A stretch of 12,264 nucleotides of DNA from a bacterium (GTDB lineage Bacteria; RUG730; JAAEPJ01): the NCBI GenBank assembly GCA_024222485.1, contig JAAEPJ010000523.1, positions 1-12,264 on the forward strand, given 5' to 3'. Both the position numbers and the translations under genes were made by a program. Positions 6,808-12,264 of the stretch are shown one piece after another (the first letter of the stretch is position 1; the number at the start of each line of letters is the position of its first letter). Below the pieces are notes generated by a model. It saw only the letters and a list, made by a program, of their open reading frames with translations, did no database searches and was not told where the DNA came from.

Positions 6808-8475
6808 TTGATTACTTTAGAACAAATCAAACAATATCATCAAAAAACTAAGCATACGGTAAATAGGTTAGCTTCTTCTCCTGGGTTTATGGATTGGGAG
6901 AATCAACCCGATCCTTATCGGTTTTATCGGGATACCGCTAGAATTAATCTGACATTATTAACAGAGAAAGAGATCGCTCAAAGTGATTTGTGTTATGATG
7001 ATTTATATGCTGTCAAAAGCATAGGTTCTGTTAGCCCTAGAAATGAGCCTGCTACAACTAATAGTGTTAACAATCTTACCTTGGCATCATTGTCCGTATT
7101 TTTTCAATTTAGCATGGCCTTATCCATTTGGAAAGGATCCAATGGCAGTCAATGGGCATTACGGATGAATCCATCTAGTGGTAATTTACATCCAACAGAA
7201 ACTTATGTGCTGCTTCCTAAGAGTTTAGAAGATCAGTCCATTACAGCTGGTGTGTATCATTACAACCCCTTTTTTCATGCCTTAGAAAAGATCGCAAGCA
7301 TTGGAAAAGAAAGTGATATTCAGGGGTTTGGCATTATTGTGAGCAGTATTCCTTGGCGAGAGGCTTGGAAATATGGTACACGCGCTTTTCGTTATGTAAA
7401 TCATGATGTGGGGCATGCTTTGGGTTCTTTGGCTGTGTCTGGTAATTTACAAAACTGGAAATTGCAGTTGGAAAGCAAGGTATTAGATACCCAATTGGAT
7501 CATATTTTAGGATTTGATCAAATAGATTGGTCAGGTTTAGAAAAAGAGCATGTGGATTGTCTTGTATGGATGGCACCACATACATTAGAACTTCAAGAAG
7601 CCAAGGAGCAAGATAAGAAAAGCTTATTTTTTGATTTTTTAAAAGATAATGGCGCATTAGAATTTCATTATACAAAAGCGATGATGAATCAATTAAGTAA
7701 GGAAGAGGTTATTTGGGACCTAATCGAAGATGTCGTCAAATGTACCCGTTATGACCTGCTAATAGCGAAGCCTGTCATACGACCGTTACAAGAGCATAAG
7801 CTTAAGACAGGTTCTAGATTGCGTGCGTATGATATTATTAGAAAAAGGCGTAGTGCTCAAGCGTATGATCGAGCAGCAAGCCAGATGACTTTCTCTGATT
7901 TTTTGCATCTTTTAGAGCGAACTCAACTCTATGAGCAATCTCTATTTGAGGGGCTGAATATGCCTAATCTTATAAATTTGGTTTTGTTTGTGCATCAGGT
8001 GGTGGGTTTAGAATCTGGCTTATATATGTTCATACGAAACCGAGAGGTTTTGGCGGATTTACAACTTCGTATGTCTCAAGATTTTAAATGGGAACCTATT
8101 GCAGGGGATTTATATTTATTGAAGAAGGGAGATTTTAGAAAAATAGCGCGTGAAATTAGTTGCCATCAAGAGATCGCAAGTGATTCTTGTTTTTCTTTAG
8201 GAATGTTGGCAGGTTTTGAGAGTATCATTGCTCAGAATCCAGTATGGTATAAGCGGTTATTTTGGGAAGCGGGTCTTATTGGTCAGATCTTATATTTAGA
8301 AGCAGAATCGATTCATCTGCGAGGCACGGGAATTGGTTGTTTTTTTGATGATGTTTGCCATGATTTATTAGGACTGAAAGATAGCACATACCAAGATTTG
8401 TACCATTTTACCATTGGTTCTGCTATGTTAGATACTAGATTGGTAGAGAATAAACCTTATTTTTTTAGAGATTAA
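6808..8475 (+). CDS. SagB/ThcOx-type dehydrogenase with two nitroreductase domains
   Basis: The 555-residue flavoenzyme-like protein has two tandem nitroreductase (FMN) domains. The N-terminal half has YHQKTKH at 10-16 and DWENQPDPYRFY at 29-40. It also carries the FMN-site block RMNPSSGNLHPTETYVLL at 119-136 and the block KYGTRAFRYVNHDVGHALGS at 188-207, a hallmark of the SagB group. The second domain opens with IIRKRRSAQAYD (343-354) and ends with the conserved AG-x-IGQ-x-LYLEAE...GTGIGCFFDD segment. SagB/ThcOx relatives oxidise azolines in peptide natural products, but stand-alone two-domain forms are widespread and uncharacterised. No YcaO or precursor gene is nearby. It starts with TTG, is first in an operon with the aldo/keto reductase 43 bp downstream, and is probably cytoplasmic. 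Confidence 0.8.
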   Translation: MITLEQIKQYHQKTKHTVNRLASSPGFMDWENQPDPYRFYRDTARINLTLLTEKEIAQSDLCYDDLYAVKSIGSVSPRNEPATTNSVNNLTLASLSVFFQFSMALSIWKGSNGSQWALRMNPSSGNLHPTETYVLLPKSLEDQSITAGVYHYNPFFHALEKIASIGKESDIQGFGIIVSSIPWREAWKYGTRAFRYVNHDVGHALGSLAVSGNLQNWKLQLESKVLDTQLDHILGFDQIDWSGLEKEHVDCLVWMAPHTLELQEAKEQDKKSLFFDFLKDNGALEFHYTKAMMNQLSKEEVIWDLIEDVVKCTRYDLLIAKPVIRPLQEHKLKTGSRLRAYDIIRKRRSAQAYDRAASQMTFSDFLHLLERTQLYEQSLFEGLNMPNLINLVLFVHQVVGLESGLYMFIRNREVLADLQLRMSQDFKWEPIAGDLYLLKKGDFRKIAREISCHQEIASDSCFSLGMLAGFESIIAQNPVWYKRLFWEAGLIGQILYLEAESIHLRGTGIGCFFDDVCHDLLGLKDSTYQDLYHFTIGSAMLDTRLVENKPYFFRD

Positions 8476-8518
8476 TTAGTCATTATGAATAATAATTTTT
8501 ATTTGCGAGGAAATAAAA

Positions 8519-9340
8519 ATGATAATACCAAAGTTTATTTATGGAACAGCTTGGAAAGAAGAGCGTACCACAAAACTCGTAGAACTAGCATTAGAGAGTG
8601 GTTTTTTTGCTATTGATACGGCTAATCAAGCACGACATTATAGCGAAGCACGGGTTGGAGATGCTTTGGTCTATATGGCAAAAAAAGGGATTCAACGCTC
8701 TGATGTGTGGCTTCAGACAAAATTCACACCTTTAAATGGTCAAGATGATCGTATTCCCTATGATCCTATGGCAAGCTTAGCCCTGCAAGTAGAACAATCT
8801 TTAACAAGCTCTTTAGAACATTTGCAGACAGATTACCTGGATTCTTATTTATTACATGCACCGTATAATCATCCCCTATCAGGGAGAGAGGACTTTGAGG
8901 TTTGGGCTGCTATAGAGTCATTTTATCATTTTGGAAATGTCAAAGCGATTGGGCTCAGTAATGTTAATTTGATGCAACTTAAAGTGTTGGTAGATCAGGC
9001 AGATTGCAAACCGATGATGGTTCAAAATCGATGTTACGCGAATAAAGCTTGGGATAAAGAAGTTCGTGATTTTTGTTTGGATGAGAAGATCCACTACCAA
9101 GGATTTTCATTACTAACAGCAAATCCTTATGTTTTGCAGGACCAGCGGGTTATAATTATGGTGGAAAAATATAAGGTAACGTCTATTTAAATTATTTTTA
9201 ATTTTGCGATTAAAGTGGGAATGATACCCTTGACAGGAACATCTAATGCTGTGCATATGAAAGAGGATATTACTCATCTTAATTTGGAATTTACAGCTGA
9301 GGAGATACAATATATTGAAATGGGTTTTATGGAAGATTGA
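8519..9340 (+). pseudogene. Aldo/keto reductase interrupted by an in-frame TAA
   Basis: Aldo/keto reductases are NAD(P)H-dependent carbonyl reductases with a TIM barrel. The ATG at 8519 has a GAGGA site 7 bases upstream and opens 223 codons to TAA at 9188-9190. Visible elements are AIDTANQARHYSEARVGDAL (D33, Y41), K68 in LQTKF, H113 in YLLHAP, GLSN at 145-148 and VQNR at 168-171, so the catalytic tetrad is complete. Immediately after the stop, in the same frame, the sequence continues as IIFNFAIKVGMIPLTGTSNA and HMKEDITHLNLEFTAEEIQ to TGA at 9338-9340. That is the normal family C-terminus, which binds the cofactor. Replacing TAA by CAA would give an unbroken 273-residue protein of usual length. 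The truncated form would lack the last barrel parts and the cofactor clamp. The cause could be a recent nonsense mutation, a sequencing error or readthrough. It is middle gene of the operon. Confidence 0.85.
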
Positions 9341-9372
9341 TGTAGAGTAGAAGAGTTTTTTTAAGTAAAAAA

Positions 9373-9377
9373 GGAGG
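9373..9377 (+). promoter_or_regulatory. Strong ribosome binding site of the thioredoxin-like gene
   Basis: GGAGG lies 5 bases before the ATG at 9383. It is the strongest Shine-Dalgarno in this operon and lets this gene be translated independently of the interrupted gene before it. Confidence 0.75.
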
Positions 9378-9382
9378 ATATT

Positions 9383-9934
9383 ATGGTCTTAGTTAGATCA
9401 TTAAACCTAGAATTAGGGAGTAAAATGCCAGATTTTGTTTTAAAAGATTTCTCAGGTCTTACATATGAACGAGAGTTTTGTATGGGAGAGAAAGGGCTTT
9501 TAATTGCCTTTACTTGTAATCATTGTCCCTATGCTCTCGCTGTTTGGGATCGTCTTATATCTATTGCAAATATGAGCGAACCTTTAGGGATAAAGACAGT
9601 GGCTATTAACCCCAATATTCACCCATATTATCCGGAAGATTCACCTGAGAATATGTTTATTTTTAAAAAAGAACGCGGATTTTCTTTTCCTTATTTAGTT
9701 GATTATACACAAGAAATAGCTAAAGCCTATAAAGCACAATGCACACCGGATCTTTATTTATTGGATAGTGAGGGGTGTTTGGTTTATCATGGGCGGTTGG
9801 ATGATTCATGGAAAGATGCTAGTAAGGTGGGGAAAGAAGAGCTTAAATTAGCCATAGAGGCTTTATCTCTGGGTAAAATTAGCGAAGAGTCACAGCATCC
9901 CAGTTTAGGGTGTTCTATTAAATGGCGTGGGTGA
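9383..9934 (+). CDS. Thioredoxin-fold peroxiredoxin-like protein (AhpC/TSA, PRX_like1 type)
   Basis: The 183-residue protein has a thioredoxin fold. After LGSKMPDFVLKD it shows LIAFTCNHCPYA at 40-51, in which the C45-N-H-C48-P-Y motif is typical of this peroxiredoxin-like subgroup. The cis-proline segment QCTPDLYLLD at 119-128 contains an additional cysteine, C120. It ends with PSLGCSIKWRG, matching the group's conserved S-x-GC-x-IKW terminus (C177). These features separate it from classical AhpC and from thioredoxin. A thiol-based reductase or peroxidase activity is likely but the partner is unknown. No signal peptide is visible, so a cytoplasmic location is inferred. It closes the operon, 42 bp after the aldo/keto reductase frame, and is followed by a hairpin terminator. 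Confidence 0.85.
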   Translation: MVLVRSLNLELGSKMPDFVLKDFSGLTYEREFCMGEKGLLIAFTCNHCPYALAVWDRLISIANMSEPLGIKTVAINPNIHPYYPEDSPENMFIFKKERGFSFPYLVDYTQEIAKAYKAQCTPDLYLLDSEGCLVYHGRLDDSWKDASKVGKEELKLAIEALSLGKISEESQHPSLGCSIKWRG

Positions 9935-9945
9935 CTATTTATTTA

Positions 9946-9977
9946 AAAAAGGAAAGCTGATTAAGTTTTTCCTTTTT
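9946..9977 (+). terminator. Rho-independent terminator of the redox operon
   Basis: The arms AAAAAGGAAA (9946-9955) and TTTCCTTTTT (9968-9977) pair perfectly over ten bases around a 12-base loop, and the 3' arm ends in a T5 run. The stem is AT-rich with only two GC pairs, but its place 11 bases after the thioredoxin-like stop codon supports a terminator role. Confidence 0.6.
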
Positions 9978-10032
9978 GAGCATTCAGAATTTAAATTGAT
10001 GGTCCTTTTCCTAGATTCCATTATCTCAAAGA

Positions 10033-10067
10033 ATGAGGAGTAACTATTTGAATCAGTTACTCCTCAT
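10033..10067. terminator. Perfect 13-bp inverted repeat between convergent genes, possible bidirectional terminator
   Basis: The arms ATGAGGAGTAACT (10033-10045) and AGTTACTCCTCAT (10055-10067) are exact reverse complements with a 9-base loop. It lies between the thioredoxin-like gene and the mrp-type gene, which point toward each other. Neither side has a strong T run, so termination would be inefficient or Rho-assisted. It could instead be a dispersed palindromic repeat or a transcript 3'-end stabiliser. Confidence 0.5.
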
Positions 10068-10106
10068 AAATATTAGCAAAACAGAAAGATACAAATCCGT
10101 TTTAAG

Positions 10107-11141
10107 TTATAAGTTCTTACTTATTTTTTTGATTTTTTTATACGGGTAAATACCAGAAGTATGACCATCGTTCCAGCTGACAGACAAGGCATAATTCCCT
10201 AATGTTCGAATGTTTCTGGCTTGAATATCGGGTCGCATCATTTCATGATCGAATTTTACTTCTCCTGTGTATTCATCCACACAGGCTGCACAGCGGCAAC
10301 TGGCCCGTAAGTCCTTATTACTAATGACCTCAATATTAGAATCTGTCCACCTGAGTGTAATTTCTTTATCATTAAATTCAACCTCAGGGCTCGTAAAAGA
10401 TGAAAGGTTAAAAGTATTCAGGCTTTCAGTAATGGCATTTGTCATGTTTGCAATGATAGGGTCTGTTCCAGACAGGTTAGAGAATGTATGGTTTAATGGA
10501 ATTTGAGCGAAAACATTTAAGCCAAAGCGCTCTTCAAGTTCTGTTTGGCTGCCTTCTCCAAAGATATAATGTTTTTTATCGCAGTTATCACATTGGAAAT
10601 AAGCCATATTTTCTACAATGCCAAGCATAGGGATATTGACTTTTTCAAACATTAAAATACCCCGTGCCACATCAACCAAAGAAAGGGTCTGAGGTGTGGT
10701 GATAATGATCGCTCCATCTAATTTGATTTCTTGGGTCATTGTTAATTGAATATCTCCGGTTCCTGGAGGAAAATCAATAAACAAATAATCTAAGTCTCCC
10801 CAGTTGGTATTATGGACAAGTTGAGACACATAGCGTGAGATCATTGGTCCGCGCATAACCGTAGGTTCGTCTCCAACTAAAAAGCCATAGGACATAAGTT
10901 TTAAGCCATTGGATTCTAGGGGGATATACATATTATCCTGCACCTCTACGGGTCCATTAGTATGAAATAATGTTGGAATAGAAGGACCAAACATATCCAC
11001 ATCGAGTAAGCCAACTTTTAATCCCTTTTGAGTAAGTTCTTGGGCTATTAAAGCAGCAACGGTTGATTTCCCCACCCCACCCTTGCATGATGAAATTGCA
11101 ATAATAGATTTAACTTCTTTTAAACCAGTTATATCTGCCAT
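10107..11141 (-). CDS. Mrp/NBP35-family Fe-S carrier ATPase fused to a C-terminal DUF971 domain
   Basis: This family binds ATP and a labile Fe-S cluster and transfers the cluster to apo-proteins in the cytoplasm. The 344-residue protein starts directly at the P-loop domain: deviant Walker A SCKGGVGKST at 18-27, DVDMFGPSIP at 47-56, RGPMISR at 97-103 and the FIDFPPGTGD segment at 121-130. The cluster-binding C184-x2-C187 lies in YFQCDNC. Residues about 255-335 form a DUF971 domain with CRCAAC at 282-287 and the RTLGNYALSVSWNDGHTSGIYPY type ending. The usual N-terminal MIP18/DUF59 domain of Mrp is absent. I chose the ATG at 11141 because AGGAG lies 8 bases upstream. A longer frame to 11225 adds 28 unconserved residues. 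The domain order resembles the P-loop plus DUF971 part of plant HCF101. No other Fe-S gene adjoins it. Confidence 0.9.
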   Translation of the reverse strand: MADITGLKEVKSIIAISSCKGGVGKSTVAALIAQELTQKGLKVGLLDVDMFGPSIPTLFHTNGPVEVQDNMYIPLESNGLKLMSYGFLVGDEPTVMRGPMISRYVSQLVHNTNWGDLDYLFIDFPPGTGDIQLTMTQEIKLDGAIIITTPQTLSLVDVARGILMFEKVNIPMLGIVENMAYFQCDNCDKKHYIFGEGSQTELEERFGLNVFAQIPLNHTFSNLSGTDPIIANMTNAITESLNTFNLSSFTSPEVEFNDKEITLRWTDSNIEVISNKDLRASCRCAACVDEYTGEVKFDHEMMRPDIQARNIRTLGNYALSVSWNDGHTSGIYPYKKIKKISKNL

Positions 11142-11245
11142 GATGAATACTCCTTTTTTTATTGTATTAGCTGTGTTCTTATATTTATTAAGAAGACAGT
11201 GTTTTAATAGTAAAATTTCTTGCAATATTTATCTCTAGACTAATC

Positions 11246-11292
11246 TCTCTCCTTTAAGGTTAGAATTGTCTCAGAGAGGATTTCTCTCCTTT
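11246..11292. repeat. Two direct copies of TCTCTCCTTT upstream of the mrp-type gene
   Basis: TCTCTCCTTT occurs at 11246-11255 and again at 11283-11292, 37 bases apart start to start. Read in the gene's direction these are two AAAGGAGAGA boxes about 105-150 bases before its start codon. They could be regulator half-sites or chance purine tracts. Confidence 0.3.
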
Positions 11293-11296
11293 TTTT
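11274..11296 (+). terminator. Weak hairpin plus T7 run in the mrp upstream region
   Basis: GAGAG (11274-11278) and CTCTC (11284-11288) form a five-base stem around a five-base loop, followed by C and seven T (11290-11296). Read on the plus strand this looks like a minimal intrinsic terminator. No plus-strand gene ends here, so it may stop antisense transcription or simply be chance. On the minus strand the same hairpin would lie in or above the mrp leader. Confidence 0.25.
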
Positions 11297-11791
11297 AAGT
11301 CAAAATACCCCTATTTGTTGTACGGCTCATGATTTAAGAAGTGGCAGGTATCTTTGATATTTAATTATATCATATCTTATGCATATCAGGAATTATTTAG
11401 AAAAAATATGATAAGAATTAGAGGGGAAGTATATTAATTCGTGTTTTAAAATATAAAATATAGCCTACTATAATCAAAAAAATGGATAGTAAATTTTAGT
11501 TTTTTTTAGAAATTTTTTAGATGAGAAAGTAGGATATATTGACATGTACAACTTGATTTTTTTATTTTTTGATGTTTATTGAGACTAGAACTAATGATGG
11601 AGGAATAAATTTTATCAGGCAGTAGATAGAACAATTAGAAATTTACAGTAATTCGCCTTTATTAATAAAGTTAAAATCAACGAAATAGAAAAAAAATTAG
11701 TTGAGAATGGTGAAGAAATAGATGATGGGGAGCGGTTATTTCTAATGAAAAAGATCTGAAAATTTAAAAAATATAGGATTATAATAGTTTT
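11297..11791. other. Gene-free AT-rich region with a possible decayed reading frame
   Basis: No intact gene is visible. A plus frame from about 11606 to a TGA at 11757-11759 reads NKFYQAVDRTIRNLQ, a TAA at 11651-11653, then FAFINKVKINEIEKKLVENG and EEIDDGERLFLMKKI. Its charged, helix-like composition differs from the surrounding T-rich DNA and could be the tail of a dead gene, but I do not recognise a family. The rest of the stretch holds only short imperfect palindromes. Confidence 0.3.
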
Positions 11792-12181
11792 ATGTTAGAG
11801 CTCAAAATTAAATTTTTAAAAAGAAAGCTTTTAAAATCATTCAATAAACTAAAATGCAAATATGACAATATATTTAATTACAAAATTAATGAATATATTC
11901 TTACAGATGATGGGACCAAACTAAGAGCTAATGTTTATTTACCACATCGGCTTGCAAAGTTTCCGACTATTTTAACTACTACAATTTAGCAAAAGGATGG
12001 ATTATCATCGATTACAGCTAAATTATCAAGGTATAAGTACTTGAAAGAAGGATATGTTTTTGTTATCGTAGATCTAAGAGGAACAGGAGCTTCTGAAGGT
12101 AGTGTTAAAGATATTTTAACAACTTTTAAAGACCTCTGCACAACTAAGGTAAGTTTTTTAATGTTAAAAAAAAATCTGTGA
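11792..12181 (+). pseudogene. N-terminal remnant of a CocE/NonD-type (X-Pro dipeptidyl-peptidase S15) hydrolase
   Basis: From ATG 11792 the frame reads 65 codons to TAG 11987-11989 and, in the same frame, continues to TGA 12179-12181. The first part contains YILTDDGTKLRANVYLP and FPTILTTTI. After the stop comes QKDGLSSI, then YLKEGYVFVIVDLRGTGASE. These are the early strands of CocE/NonD hydrolases, which read DG-x-x-L-x-x-D-V-Y-x-P, P-V-L-L-x-x-T-P-Y and GYVVV-x-x-D-x-RG-x-G-x-SEG. The TAG sits at the position normally held by the tyrosine of the TPY segment. After GS the match ends, and the nucleophile elbow and remaining catalytic residues are missing. It is a truncated, nonsense-bearing relic of an alpha/beta hydrolase that cleaves esters or amides in intact relatives. 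Confidence 0.7.
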
Positions 12182-12264
12182 TTTCCATAAAAAAGATACA
12201 AAAACAATATTGAATTTTATATAATATGCTCATCAAAAATAATTAATTATTCGAGGTAAAAACA

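Noticed and set aside
7334-7675. Minus-strand 113-codon frame
   Set aside because: Antisense to the conserved N-terminal nitroreductase domain, with no recognisable motif.
9188-9190. Stop-codon recoding (selenocysteine or pyrrolysine) in the aldo/keto reductase
   Set aside because: The codon is TAA, while those amino acids use TGA and TAG, and the position is not a known catalytic site.
8918-9310. Minus-strand 60- and 65-codon frames
   Set aside because: Antisense to the aldo/keto reductase and its post-stop continuation, which carry clear family motifs.
10267-10506. Plus-strand 79-codon frame
   Set aside because: Antisense to the DUF971 and end of the P-loop domain of the Mrp-type gene.
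11142-11225. 28-residue N-terminal extension of the Mrp-type protein
   Set aside because: The extension is unconserved, and a good AGGAG site precedes the internal ATG at 11141.
11240-11300. Glycine-riboswitch-like GGAGAGA boxes before the mrp-type gene
   Set aside because: The conserved aptamer core following the GGAGAGA stem is absent, and the gene is not a glycine-related function.

Overview
This window is a low-GC bacterial segment of compact, intact housekeeping genes separated by long AT-rich stretches that carry decayed genes and transposase fragments. That pattern suggests a host-associated or recently bottlenecked Gram-negative bacterium. Exodeoxyribonuclease I aligns residue by residue with the E. 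coli enzyme as I remember it, which gives a gammaproteobacterial flavour. Sequence alone does not let me name a genus.

Layout: 1-140 is the 3' end of an IS3-family transposase gene and its probable element end. 208-393 is the 5' end of another IS3-type element, frameshifted and cut short. 603-977 (minus) encodes a small SnoaL/NTF2-like protein with a clear sigma70-type promoter. About 1181-1609 is a wrecked DUF1016/YhcG-type nuclease gene. 1654-3401 (plus) is a translationally coupled pair: an ecdysteroid/choline-kinase-like phosphotransferase and an inositol-monophosphatase-family phosphatase. 3465-5989 (minus) is a coupled DNA-repair pair, mutY followed by the exonuclease I gene. 5990-6807 has no intact gene but holds the 3' ends of two different IS3-type transposase genes. 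6808-9934 (plus) is a redox operon: a two-domain SagB/ThcOx-type nitroreductase with a TTG start, an aldo/keto reductase interrupted by an in-frame TAA, and a peroxiredoxin-like thioredoxin-fold protein, closed by a hairpin terminator. 10107-11141 (minus) is an Mrp/NBP35-type Fe-S carrier ATPase fused to DUF971. 11792-12181 (plus) is a degraded N-terminal piece of a CocE/NonD (X-Pro dipeptidyl-peptidase S15) hydrolase.

How the genes may work together: MutY and exonuclease I are both DNA-maintenance enzymes and are probably made from one transcript. The kinase and phosphatase could form an opposing phosphorylation/dephosphorylation pair on a small molecule, but the substrate is unknown. The nitroreductase, aldo/keto reductase and thioredoxin-like protein look like a small reductive or peroxide-related operon. 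No RiPP precursor or YcaO cyclodehydratase is visible, so natural-product chemistry is not supported. I see no tRNA, rRNA, CRISPR array or obvious known riboswitch. The most notable points are the nonsense-interrupted aldo/keto reductase, the coupled kinase/phosphatase pair, the Mrp-DUF971 fusion and the unannotated DUF1016 and transposase relics.
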